A DNA stretch of 20,197 nucleotides. Source: Bog-756 sp050011635 (GTDB lineage Bacteria > Actinomycetota > Acidimicrobiia > Acidimicrobiales > RAAP-2). This document shows, piece by piece, positions 6,578-13,704 of the stretch. The stretch is taken from the NCBI GenBank assembly GCA_050011635.1, contig JBEKIU010000055.1, positions 1 to 20,197 on the forward strand. The letters run 5' to 3'. The position numbers and the translations under genes are program-made. Position 1 is the first letter of the stretch, and every line of letters starts with the position of its first letter. The notes under the pieces are model-generated. The model was not told the DNA's origin and made no database searches. It worked only from the letters and a program-made list of their open reading frames with translations.

Positions 6578-8140
6578 TCAGTTGTCGTGCCTCAGCGAGG
6601 CCCACGTCTGGCCCCACGAGCGCTTCAGCCCGGTGCAGAGGTAGACGTGGCCAGCCCACTCCTGATTGTGGATTCCCGCCCCGTTCCTGATGGTGGCGAC
6701 CACGCGGACGTCTCGGAAGTAGCGCTCCAGCTGGTCGGCGTAGCCGGTGACATCCACCGGACCCGGGGCCACAGCCACGACGGTGGTTGCCACGGGATTG
6801 CCGGGGCCCCAGAACCACTCGTTGTTGTGACCGCTCACCGCGGTGGGGAGGCCGCTCCCCCGGCCGAGCTCGTTGATGGCGCCGGCTTCGCCGTAGTCGG
6901 CGGTGAAGATGACGGCACGGTGGCGCTGATCGGCCGGGAGCGAGTGCCACACCGAGCCGACCGTCTGGACGAGCTCGGGCCACCCGACCGTCTCACCGAG
7001 TTGCGGATCGGCGCCGTAGGTCCAGCCGATGTCGCTGGCCGGCAGGACCGGGAGGACCAAGGGGAGTGAGAAGACGGCGGTCAAGGCCAACAGGGCGAGG
7101 AGGCGCCGGCGCCGCACCGGTGCGGCATCGAGCCAGTTCTCGACACTGACCGCTCCTGCGGCCACGAGATAGATGTAGGCGGCGGCCAGGTAGTAGACCT
7201 TGCTCCCCGTGGTCAGGGCGAAGAGCACGAAGAGCAGGCCGTAGGCCCACACCAATGCCCGCCACAGCGGTCGGTCCGATCGCCACAGGTACCGGATCCC
7301 CACCACCCACACCCACACCAACGCCAGGTTCGCCTCGAACAGCTGGCCGATGATCCAGGTGCCGATGTTGCCGATCCCGCCGTTCTCCTGGTTCAACCGG
7401 TGGGTCATCTCGATGGTCGGCCAGTGGTGGGTCGCCTGCCACCAGAGGTCAGGCGCAGTGAAGGCTGCCGCGATCAGCGCTCCGGCCACGAACCACCGAT
7501 TGGCGAGCTGCCGACCTCCGCCGCCGGCCACGATCCCCACCGCCAGGGCCGCGGCGAACAGGCCGATGTTGTGCTTGTTGGCCAACCCGAACCCGAGGAC
7601 GATGCCGGCGGGGATCCACAGCCTCGAATCACCGGTCCGACCGATGCGCACGATGAAGAAGGACAGGGCGGTCCAGAAGAACATGTCGAAGCCGGTGGGT
7701 CCGAAGAGGTGGTCGGCTCCGAGCAGTGCCGGCATGGTGGCCGCACCGAGGGCTCCGAGCAGCTGGGCCGTCCGCTTCCCACCGAACTCGCGGGCCAAGA
7801 GCCCGGCCAGGACCACCGTGCCCGCCCCGGCGAGCGCCGGCCACAGGCGCAGCCCGGGAAGGGACACACCGAATGCCCACAGGGAGACCCGGGCCAGGAG
7901 CGGGGTGAGGACGGGCTGGTCGACGTAGCCGGCGGCGAGGTGCCGGGCGCAGTCGAGGAAGTACAGCTCATCACGGTGGAAGCCGTACCGACCGGAGAGT
8001 GCGATGAGGACGACGAACAGGGTGCCGGACACGACGAAGATCCGCCGATCCACCGGAGCGAGGTGGTCGTGGCCGGTTCGGACCTGTTGCCCGTCGTCTG
8101 TCCCGGTGTCGGCCACCTGCCCGTCGACGCTGAGGGTCAT
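6578..8140 (-). CDS. GT39-family (PMT_2-like) integral membrane glycosyltransferase
   Basis: From ATG 8140 the product is 520 residues with about ten hydrophobic helices in the first 380 residues and a soluble C-terminal domain, the layout of GT-C enzymes that use polyprenyl-phosphate sugars. The first extracytoplasmic loop has the diagnostic acidic motif FHRDELYFLDCARHLAAGYVDQP (about 54-76), as in ArnT/PMT-type GT39/GT83 enzymes. Further on come DHLFGPTGFDMFFW and 'TGSKVYYLAAAY'. The acceptor (protein, lipid or cell-wall glycan) cannot be inferred. The ATG overlaps the stop of the upstream TetR gene (ATGA, 8137-8140), so the two are co-transcribed and probably translationally coupled. The frame extends further upstream, but that part lies antiparallel to nothing useful and within the TetR gene. 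Confidence 0.9.
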   Translation of the reverse strand: MTLSVDGQVADTGTDDGQQVRTGHDHLAPVDRRIFVVSGTLFVVLIALSGRYGFHRDELYFLDCARHLAAGYVDQPVLTPLLARVSLWAFGVSLPGLRLWPALAGAGTVVLAGLLAREFGGKRTAQLLGALGAATMPALLGADHLFGPTGFDMFFWTALSFFIVRIGRTGDSRLWIPAGIVLGFGLANKHNIGLFAAALAVGIVAGGGGRQLANRWFVAGALIAAAFTAPDLWWQATHHWPTIEMTHRLNQENGGIGNIGTWIIGQLFEANLALVWVWVVGIRYLWRSDRPLWRALVWAYGLLFVLFALTTGSKVYYLAAAYIYLVAAGAVSVENWLDAAPVRRRRLLALLALTAVFSLPLVLPVLPASDIGWTYGADPQLGETVGWPELVQTVGSVWHSLPADQRHRAVIFTADYGEAGAINELGRGSGLPTAVSGHNNEWFWGPGNPVATTVVAVAPGPVDVTGYADQLERYFRDVRVVATIRNGAGIHNQEWAGHVYLCTGLKRSWGQTWASLRHDN

Positions 8141-8853
8141 CCCGACCCGTTCTTCGCGTCCTGGTCGGGGATGAACGCGGCAGTGAGGAGGTAGAGCACG
8201 CTCTGCCGGGCCGCGCCGTCGTCCACATCGATCGGTGCGAGATGGTCTCTCCGATGCCAGGCGAACCAGGCCACCGTCTCGATGATGAGCTGGGTGGCAA
8301 GAGCCGGATCCGGAAACGGGCGGAGGAGGCCCGATCGTGACCGGCGTTCCACGTAGTCCGCCAGCATGTCGACCTGCCCGCGTCGAGACTTGCCGAAGTA
8401 CAACTCCCTGAGCTCCGGGAAGTCGACGGCGGATCGCTCGAGCAGGGCGAGGAGGGCACGGTTGTCCTCGACCACGGAGTAGCACTCGTCGACGACTGCG
8501 TTGAACTCACCGCGGATGTCACTGCAGTCGTCTGTGGCCAGCGCCGCCCTCAGCACGGGAAACGTGGCGTTGCCGGCGGTCCAGTCGGCAAGAGGCTTGA
8601 GCGCTTCCCCGGGAGCAGGTGTCGGCAACGGGCTGGGGAGCCCGACGATGGCGTCCGGGGAGATGGCAAAGAGCAGGGCCAGCTGGAAGAGCGCCTCTTT
8701 GCTCTCGACGTGCTTGTACAGCAAGGCATGACTCAGGCCCAGCTCCTTGCCGATGTCGGTCATCAAGGTCCGCCGGTAGCCCTTCTCGGTGAAGACCTTG
8801 CCGGCGGCCTGCGCGATGTCCGCCAGTCGGCTCGGCGGCGTACGCCTGGGCAT
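8137..8853 (-). CDS. TetR/AcrR-family transcriptional regulator
   Basis: The 238-residue protein has a standard TetR N-terminus: IAQAAGKVFTEKGYRRTLMTDIGKELGLSHALLYKHVESKEALFQLA (helix-turn-helix about 28-49). A long helical ligand-binding domain follows, with no recognised subfamily. It is the first gene of a two-gene unit with the GT39-like glycosyltransferase, sharing the ATGA overlap at 8137-8140. The gene probably autoregulates: a 21-bp imperfect palindrome lies over its promoter at 8867-8887. ATG 8853 is only 7-8 nt from the -10-like element, which suggests a leaderless or near-leaderless mRNA. The inducer is unknown; control of an envelope glycosylation enzyme is inferred from the operon. 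Confidence 0.92.
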   Translation of the reverse strand: MPRRTPPSRLADIAQAAGKVFTEKGYRRTLMTDIGKELGLSHALLYKHVESKEALFQLALLFAISPDAIVGLPSPLPTPAPGEALKPLADWTAGNATFPVLRAALATDDCSDIRGEFNAVVDECYSVVEDNRALLALLERSAVDFPELRELYFGKSRRGQVDMLADYVERRSRSGLLRPFPDPALATQLIIETVAWFAWHRRDHLAPIDVDDGAARQSVLYLLTAAFIPDQDAKNGSG

Positions 8854-8860
8854 GCCCGCA

Positions 8861-8889
8861 GATTAAGACTGACTCAGTTAGTTAGTCAA
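8861..8889 (-). promoter_or_regulatory. TetR operator palindrome over the promoter of the TetR-glycosyltransferase operon
   Basis: The arms GACTGACT (8867-8874) and AGTTAGTC (8880-8887) match in 7 of 8 positions around a 5-bp centre, a typical TetR-class operator of 21 bp. On the minus strand TTGACT (8884-8889) is a near-consensus -35 and CTTAAT (8862-8867), 16 nt away, a possible -10, so the palindrome fills the spacer and would block polymerase when bound. It lies 14-34 bp upstream of ATG 8853. Confidence 0.65.
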
Positions 8890-8989
8890 ACGAAGGGCGG
8901 TCTGCCCGGGGCGGTCTCCACGTCCGCGGCCAGCCGCTTCACCCCCGACGGGGCGTCACCGGGGTTCTCCCGGTCCGGTCTGACGGCGT

Positions 8990-9175
8990 CTACCCATCCG
9001 CCATCAGGATGTCCACCAGTGACGTCCGCTCCCCCAGCACCAATTCGAGAGCGACGAGGGCACCCTCCCAGCGATGGCGGAGAGTCTCACTGAGACCGGC
9101 ATGGGGCTCGTGGAGGAGCCCCCTGAGGGTCGACGCCAGCGTCACGATCTCGGTTCTGTCCATTGATTGGTCCAC
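8990..9175 (-). CDS. Small conserved-looking hypothetical protein (61 aa)
   Basis: No named family is recognised. The product ends with LRHRWEGALVALELVLGERTSLVDILMADG, a well-formed amphipathic helix and turn. I recall similar endings ('lRhR.EGAi.ALE.vLG..ssL') in short uncharacterised actinobacterial proteins. The protein is all-helical by composition and cytoplasmic. It starts at GTG 9175, or more likely at ATG 9163, which would give 57 residues; neither has a strong ribosome site. It is divergent from the DUF3089 lipoprotein gene, about 110 bp away, and lies upstream of the TetR operon on the same strand. The region between 8890 and 8990 holds no other gene. Confidence 0.55.
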   Translation of the reverse strand: MDQSMDRTEIVTLASTLRGLLHEPHAGLSETLRHRWEGALVALELVLGERTSLVDILMADG

Positions 9176-9283
9176 GCTCGAGTCTTGGCCCTCCGGCCGT
9201 CGGAGGCAAAACTGTGTGAGCTCCGGATGACGACTCGAATCCTGAATCCGGCCCCGGAATGCAAAGATGGTTTCGTGGCCCGG

Positions 9284-10438
9284 ATGGGGAAGGTGCGGGT
9301 GCTTCGTGGCCCGGGGGCCTTGGTGGCCTCGCTCGCGGCCTGCGCCATGGCCGTTGCCGTTGCCGGATGCTCACACCCGGGTGGCGGCCTTGCCGAGAAG
9401 CCGGATTCCGCCGGTACCGTCTGGCTGTGTCGTCCCGGACTGGCGCACGATCCGTGTACCGCTCCTCTCCAGACGACCGTGGTCGATGGGAACGGCAGTG
9501 AGCACGTCGTCAACGACGAACCGGCGAGCAATCCACCCATCGACTGCTTCTACGTGTATCCCAACATCACCCTGCAGCAGACCGACAATGCCAATCTCGA
9601 CGTCGATCCGCAGGAGACCGCCATCGCCGAGCTCGAGGCCTCGCCGTTCTCCCGGGCCTGCCGTGTCTATGCCCCGATCTACCGGGAGGCCACCGGAGAC
9701 GGCGGTGGCACCAGGTCCTCGCAGATCGCCACCGAGAGCGTCGCATCAGCCTGGCGGGACTACCTGGCCCACTACAACCATGGACGCGGAGTCGTCCTTG
9801 TCGGGCATTCGGAAGGTAGCTACCAGCTGGCCGTTCTCATCATCGACCAGATCGAGCACAATCCCGGGGTCCGTCCACTCCTCGTCTCTGCCATCCTCAC
9901 CGGCGGCAACCTCCCCGTGCGCACCGACGGAAGGTTGTTCTTCAAGGACCAGCACATCCAGCCGTGCCGTTCCGACACCCAGACCGGTTGCCTCATCGCC
10001 TACGACAGCTTCTCCGCTCAACCGCCGTCCGATTCGATGTTCGGCCGGCAATCGCCCGCCGCGGTCAGGTCCGGCGTCGAGACCTTGTGCACGAATCCGG
10101 CCTCACTGTCCGGAGGCAGCGGCACACTCGAGTCCTTGTACCGGACCCACCTACCCACACAGGATGTCGCCGGCAGCACCACGGACGGGATCTTCGTTCA
10201 TCCGCCGACTTCGACCACGCCTTGGATCGAGTTCGACGGCCCGTACTCGGCCCGCTGCGTCCACAGCAACGGGGCCAGCGTGCTGATGGTCACCGGAGAG
10301 CACCACGCTCCGGCGCTCACCGCCGCGCCCGACGCCGCCTGGGGCCTCCATGTCGACGATCCGAATATCGCCCTCGGCAACCTCGTGGCCATCGTCCAAG
10401 CCGAGGCGGGGGCCTACACCGCCTCCCATCCCCGGTGA
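9284..10438 (+). CDS. DUF3089 alpha/beta-hydrolase-like lipoprotein
   Basis: From ATG 9284 the product is 384 residues with a lipoprotein signal peptide: basic MGKVRVLRG, hydrophobic core, and a lipobox ending AVAGC with Cys29. The mature part matches DUF3089 (PF11288): CFYVYPNITLQ, RVYAPIYREAT, then VVLVGHSEGSYQL with the nucleophile elbow G-H-S-E-G (Ser176), and a C-terminal WGLHVDDPNIALGNLV that supplies the likely catalytic His. The domain is therefore probably an esterase or lipase-like hydrolase held on the outer face of the membrane; the substrate is unknown. The frame is open upstream to 9167, but the signal peptide fixes the start at ATG 9284 or at GTG 9275. Several cysteine pairs in the mature part suit an exported protein. 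It converges with the gene at 10513-10791. Confidence 0.88.
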   Translation: MGKVRVLRGPGALVASLAACAMAVAVAGCSHPGGGLAEKPDSAGTVWLCRPGLAHDPCTAPLQTTVVDGNGSEHVVNDEPASNPPIDCFYVYPNITLQQTDNANLDVDPQETAIAELEASPFSRACRVYAPIYREATGDGGGTRSSQIATESVASAWRDYLAHYNHGRGVVLVGHSEGSYQLAVLIIDQIEHNPGVRPLLVSAILTGGNLPVRTDGRLFFKDQHIQPCRSDTQTGCLIAYDSFSAQPPSDSMFGRQSPAAVRSGVETLCTNPASLSGGSGTLESLYRTHLPTQDVAGSTTDGIFVHPPTSTTPWIEFDGPYSARCVHSNGASVLMVTGEHHAPALTAAPDAAWGLHVDDPNIALGNLVAIVQAEAGAYTASHPR

Positions 10439-10461
10439 TCATGAACTCCGGCGTGTGGCTG

Positions 10462-10492
10462 GGCCCGGACCCCGGCCGGCCTCATCCGGGCC
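10462..10492. terminator. GC-rich hairpin between convergent genes (possible bidirectional terminator)
   Basis: GGCCCGGA (10462-10469) and TCCGGGCC (10485-10492) form a perfect 8-bp stem with a 15-nt loop, itself GGCC-rich. It sits in the 74-bp gap between the convergent DUF3089 and ABM-like genes. There is no T-run on either side, so it would not be a classical intrinsic terminator; function is inferred from position. Confidence 0.4.
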
Positions 10493-10512
10493 TGCCGGGC
10501 CTGAGCGGGGCA

Positions 10513-10791
10513 TCAGCGGGTCGCCTCCAGCTCGATGGCAAAGACGCCAGACCCGATCGCCACCGGACCCCCCGGCGGCGTCAGGGCTTCCATCGCGGCC
10601 CTGGCGTTCTCCTCGGCGTCGAACTCGAAGAGGCACACACCGGTTCCCTGTCCGTCGTTCAGCCACGAGGCCAGTTGGAAGCCGGGCAGTCCGGTCACCT
10701 CGGGAACGACGACCTGCTCGAGCATCGACTGCCGGTGCGTGTCGTCGAGTCCGGGGTCGATCTTGACCTGCAGCACGACGGCGTAGGGCAC
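10513..10791 (-). CDS. ABM-like / dimeric alpha-beta barrel small protein
   Basis: The 92-residue protein has a ferredoxin-like pattern: VVLQVKIDPG as strand 1, a helix with the QVVVPEVTGLPGFQLASWLND turn, GVCLFEFDAEENARAAMEAL as strand-helix, and a final strand VFAIELEA. This is the shape of the dimeric alpha-beta barrel superfamily (ABM monooxygenases, EthD- and stress-related proteins). No catalytic residues specific to a named group are visible, so it may be an oxygenase of small aromatic compounds or only a binding or stress protein. GTG 10791 has AGGGA 6 nt upstream. It lies 55 bp downstream of the repeat protein gene on the other side, which ends at 10846 on the same strand. Confidence 0.75.
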   Translation of the reverse strand: MPYAVVLQVKIDPGLDDTHRQSMLEQVVVPEVTGLPGFQLASWLNDGQGTGVCLFEFDAEENARAAMEALTPPGGPVAIGSGVFAIELEATR

Positions 10792-10845
10792 GTCAGTTCC
10801 CTACCCCAGTGTCGGGAGTGGGCATGATCGGTCTCCGGTCGACGA

Positions 10846-12258
10846 TCACGACGCCCCCAGGAACGGAGCACGAAAGCTGAAGATCCCGCCGTCGGACGCC
10901 ACCAGCCAGTAGCCGCCGGTGGCGTTGTCGGCAGCCATGCCGACGACCGGAGCGTCGAGTGCCGTCCCCCCCATCGAGCCGGAAAAGCGGGCGTCGCCGA
11001 ACGCGAAGATGCCGCCGTCCGAGGACACGAACCAGTACCCCATCCCGTCGGGGGTAGCCGCCATCCCGTTCACCGGTTGGTTGAGGCGGATGGCCCCGGT
11101 ACTCCCGAAGAAGGAGGCTCCGAAAGCGAAGATCCCGCCGTCGGATGCCACTTCCCAATACCCGCCCGTCGGGTCGGCGGACAGTCCGACCACCGGCGAG
11201 TTGAGGACCCGACCGCCCATCGACCCCAGGAACTGCGCATCTCCGAAGGCGAAGATGCCGCCGTCGGATGCGACCAGCCAGTAGCCGCGGCCGTCGGGCG
11301 TGGGCGCCAAGTCGACCACCGGTTGGTTCAGATGCCGACCCCCCATCGACCCGAAGAAGCCGGCGTCGCCGAACGCGAACGTCCCGCCGTCGGAGGCCAC
11401 CAACCAGTAGCCCTTGCCGTCGGGGGTGGCCACGATGTGGGTGATCGGCTCATTGAGAGACAACTGGGATGCGTTGCCGTAGCTCTGTGCGTCCCCGTGG
11501 ACGGTCACGTCCCCGTCCGACCACGCCAACCAGTAACCACCACCGTCCGGGGTGGCGGCCATCCCGACGGCCGTGGCCGACGTGGGTGGCGGCTGGGGTG
11601 GCGCCGACGATGCGTAGTCCAACAGGACTGCCGTACCGCTGTTGGGATCGTTGGTATCGACCAGGACGAGGGCGCACCAGGGGTCCCCCTGCGCCACCTG
11701 AGCGGGCGTCGGCGGGCAGACTGCGTTCGGATCGGGCGCCACGAACGGATCGGGAACCGTGAACGAGGCTGTCAGGCCTCCATCCCCGTCGGCGTTGAAG
11801 GTCTGGATGTTCGGATCGATGTCGGCCCCTGAGGAGCCGGCCGACGAGAGGGCGAGCGGGCTGACTTCGGCCGCTGCGATCAGCGTGTTGGCCGCCCACC
11901 CCGAACAGCTGATCGCCACTGCCGACCCCGGCACGACACCGGGAACGACGTCCGTGACGCCGTTGAACGTGCACGACGGTTGAGCATCGGAGTGCGCACC
12001 GCGCCCGGCCCGCCGTTGGTCGGCCGGTGCCCGCCCCGAGATGATGGCGGACGGGTGGAGCCGCAGGCCGGCGGTGACGATCTCCTCGAGGTGCTCTCCC
12101 GGGCTGGCAGCGCCGGGCGGGTCCGCCCCCGCCGACGTGGCCAGCACGACGTTCAAGACCACGGCGAGGACCGCAGCCAGAATTCCGGCAACCCTCAGAC
12201 GGCGCCGGTGGTCGGAGGGGTGCCCGGCCCGGCCCACCGAACCGTACCGATCGAACAT
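10846..12258 (-). CDS. Secreted protein: neocarzinostatin-like domain plus six GYWLVASDGGIFAFGDA repeats
   Basis: From ATG 12258 (SD GGAGGGG about 6 nt upstream) the product is 470 residues. A signal peptide or TM segment at about 23-45 ends in TSAGA. A disordered stretch follows, then an Ig-like domain with SCTF...GSAVAISCSGW and, later, DPNAVCPPTPAQ, DPWCALVLVD and TAVLLDY. Its cysteine spacing and strand order resemble neocarzinostatin-family (PF00960) folds; this is fair but not certain. The C-terminal half has six repeats of about 42 residues, each with (A/S)xTPDGxGYWLVASDGGIFAFGDAxFxGSMGG and a xLNxPVV end; repeat 1 is divergent and repeat 6 is short. The repeats probably form a beta-propeller. 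Such repeats are frequent in extracellular proteins of Acidimicrobiia and some related actinobacteria. It is exported and likely surface-related; its ligand is unknown. Confidence 0.88.
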   Translation of the reverse strand: MFDRYGSVGRAGHPSDHRRRLRVAGILAAVLAVVLNVVLATSAGADPPGAASPGEHLEEIVTAGLRLHPSAIISGRAPADQRRAGRGAHSDAQPSCTFNGVTDVVPGVVPGSAVAISCSGWAANTLIAAAEVSPLALSSAGSSGADIDPNIQTFNADGDGGLTASFTVPDPFVAPDPNAVCPPTPAQVAQGDPWCALVLVDTNDPNSGTAVLLDYASSAPPQPPPTSATAVGMAATPDGGGYWLAWSDGDVTVHGDAQSYGNASQLSLNEPITHIVATPDGKGYWLVASDGGTFAFGDAGFFGSMGGRHLNQPVVDLAPTPDGRGYWLVASDGGIFAFGDAQFLGSMGGRVLNSPVVGLSADPTGGYWEVASDGGIFAFGASFFGSTGAIRLNQPVNGMAATPDGMGYWFVSSDGGIFAFGDARFSGSMGGTALDAPVVGMAADNATGGYWLVASDGGIFSFRAPFLGAS

Positions 12259-12396
12259 GTCCGCCCCTCCCCTCGGTTGCGCCCACGCGCCACTTCCCGC
12301 TACGAAAGTAGCAGGGATGGGGCGTGCCCCGGTAGAGCCTGGCCGAGGATCGTGCCCCGAAGGGAGGACCGGCCGGCGTGTCGAAACACCGGGTGA

Positions 12397-12402
12397 TATC
12401 CT
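12397..12402 (+). promoter_or_regulatory. -10 element of the DAHP synthase leader transcript
   Basis: TATCCT matches the TANNNT pattern and stands 7 nt before the leader peptide ATG at 12410, which would make the transcript begin at or next to that codon. There is no clear -35 at 16-18 nt. No Shine-Dalgarno precedes the ATG, which agrees with leaderless translation of the leader peptide. Confidence 0.45.
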
Positions 12403-12409
12403 TTCGGAC

Positions 12410-12475
12410 ATGCGTTGTTATTGGTGGTTTCACGAGCCGGCTCTAGGTGAGCCTCGGAGCGCTTCCACGCACTGA
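12410..12475 (+). CDS. Aromatic amino acid leader peptide of the DAHP synthase gene
   Basis: This 21-codon frame is too short for normal gene calling. It begins at ATG and contains consecutive Tyr-Trp-Trp-Phe codons at positions 4-7 (12419-12430), then EPALGEPRSAS and a TGA at 12473-12475. Four aromatic codons in a row, two of them Trp, are extremely unlikely by chance directly upstream of an aromatic-pathway entry enzyme and a perfect terminator. The peptide would act as a sensor of charged tRNA-Trp, tRNA-Tyr and tRNA-Phe: ribosome stalling on these codons changes the folding of the mRNA behind it. The peptide itself probably has no function after synthesis. Confidence 0.82.
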   Translation: MRCYWWFHEPALGEPRSASTH

Positions 12476-12536
12476 TCCCGCACTCATCTAGGACCGGCTA
12501 CGAAGGCAGAGGCGTTGAGCCTCTGCCTTTTGCTTT
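12435..12536 (+). promoter_or_regulatory. Ribosome-mediated transcription attenuator upstream of DAHP synthase
   Basis: Segment 1 (12435-12451) pairs with segment 2 (12483-12499) over 17 positions: 14 Watson-Crick, two G-U, one mismatch. If segment 1 is covered by a ribosome stalled on the YWWF codons, segment 2 is released and its 3' end GGCTACG (12496-12502) can pair with CGT and AGCC (12513-12515 and 12518-12521), which disrupts the terminator. A second possible antiterminator pairs GCCTC (12451-12455) and CTTC (12462-12465) with GAAG (12502-12505) and GAGGC (12509-12513). When charged tRNAs are plentiful, hairpin 1:2 forms and the terminator 12503-12529 folds. The pairings are read from sequence; the mechanism is inferred from the classical trp attenuator. 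Confidence 0.78.
12503..12536 (+). terminator. Intrinsic terminator of the attenuator
   Basis: AAGGCAGAGGC (12503-12513), loop GTTGA, and GCCTCTGCCTT (12519-12529) form a perfect 11-bp stem, followed by TTTT, GC and TTT. It lies 64 nt before the GTG start of the DAHP synthase gene, the usual place for an attenuator terminator. It is the strongest intrinsic terminator in the window. Confidence 0.88.
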
Positions 12537-12599
12537 GCCCAAGACGTGGCAGGCCGGTCATCCACGGATCGCTCGGCCTGCGGGAAGGAACAGGAGACC

Positions 12600-13682
12600 G
12601 TGGACCCGAAGGATCTGGCCCAGAACAGGCGCATCACTGCCATACGGAGCCTCATCTCGCCCCGGAGGCTCGCCAAGGAGCTCCCGGTGAGCAACGAGAT
12701 CGCAGACGTGGTCATCCGCGCCCGCCAGGCCGTCGCATCGATCCTCGACGGGAGCGATGACCGCCTGCTCGTCGTCGTCGGACCCTGTTCGATCCACGAC
12801 CCCGTGGCCGGTCTCGACTATGCGGAACGACTTGTCAGCCTGGCCGACCGTCTCGGCGACGAGCTGCTCGTGGTCATGCGGACCTACTTCGAGAAGCCGC
12901 GCACGACCGTCGGGTGGAAGGGGCTCATCAACGACCCGGGGCTGGATGGGAGCTTCAGGGTCAACGACGGCCTGTTCGCAGCCCGTGCCTTCCTGCTCGA
13001 CGTCGTCTCGCTCGGGATTCCGGTGGGCTGCGAGTTCCTCGATCCGATCACGCCGCAGTACCTGGCCGACGCCGTGAGTTGGGGGGCAATCGGCGCCCGG
13101 ACCTCGCAGAGCCAGATCCACCGGCAGCTGGCCAGCGGTCTCTCGATGCCCGTCGGTTTCAAGAACGCCACCGAAGGTGACGTCCAGGTGGCCGTGGACG
13201 CCATCGCCGTCGCCGCCGGCGCCCAGGTCTTCCCGGGCATCGACGAGGAGGGGCGGGCGGCCGTCATCACGACGCGGGGGAACCCCGACGGACACCTCGT
13301 GCTCCGGGGTGGTGCGGCCGGTCCGAACTACGACGTGTCCAACGTCGCCCGTGCCCTCGAGCGCCTGGAGCGGTCGGGACTCGCCCGTCGTGTCATCGTC
13401 GATGTCAGCCACGGAAACAGTGGGAAGAACCACCTCCGGCAGCCACTCGTCGTGTCCGACCTCGCCCGGCGCCTGGCCGGAGGCGAGCGAGGCATCGTCG
13501 GCCTGATGGTCGAGAGCTTCCTCGTCGCTGGGCGCCAGGACCTCGGAGCGGGCCCCCGTGTCTTCGGTCAGAGCATCACCGACGCGTGCATCGGTTGGGA
13601 GGACACCGTGACAGTGCTCGATCGACTGGCCGGGGCGATCGCCCGACGGCGGGAGACGTCCGGCTCGATGGCACGGGGGTGA
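12600..13682 (+). CDS. aroF: 3-deoxy-7-phosphoheptulonate (DAHP) synthase, class I
   Basis: The enzyme joins phosphoenolpyruvate and erythrose 4-phosphate to DAHP, the first step of the shikimate pathway leading to Trp, Tyr and Phe. The 360-residue product matches AroF/AroG/AroH (class I-alpha) throughout: GPCSIHDP (61-68), RTYFEKPRTTVGWKGL (94-109), GARTSQSQIHR (165-175), PVGFKNATEG (184-193) and SITDACIGWEDT (325-336). The metal ligands known from E. coli AroG (Cys, His, Glu, Asp) are present as Cys63, His271 (HGNSGK), Glu305 (MVES) and Asp328. The GTG start at 12600 has AGGAG nearby (spacing only 3 nt) and AAGGA at 10 nt. It is controlled by the leader peptide and attenuator just upstream. 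Which end product feeds back on the enzyme cannot be judged, so the symbol is generic. Confidence 0.97.
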   Translation: MDPKDLAQNRRITAIRSLISPRRLAKELPVSNEIADVVIRARQAVASILDGSDDRLLVVVGPCSIHDPVAGLDYAERLVSLADRLGDELLVVMRTYFEKPRTTVGWKGLINDPGLDGSFRVNDGLFAARAFLLDVVSLGIPVGCEFLDPITPQYLADAVSWGAIGARTSQSQIHRQLASGLSMPVGFKNATEGDVQVAVDAIAVAAGAQVFPGIDEEGRAAVITTRGNPDGHLVLRGGAAGPNYDVSNVARALERLERSGLARRVIVDVSHGNSGKNHLRQPLVVSDLARRLAGGERGIVGLMVESFLVAGRQDLGAGPRVFGQSITDACIGWEDTVTVLDRLAGAIARRRETSGSMARG

Positions 13683-13704
13683 ACGCTGGTGTGAACGCGC
13701 CGGC

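Noticed and set aside
13683..13704. Terminator between DAHP synthase and the convergent membrane protein gene
   Set aside because: The 22-bp gap contains no stem of useful length and no T-run.
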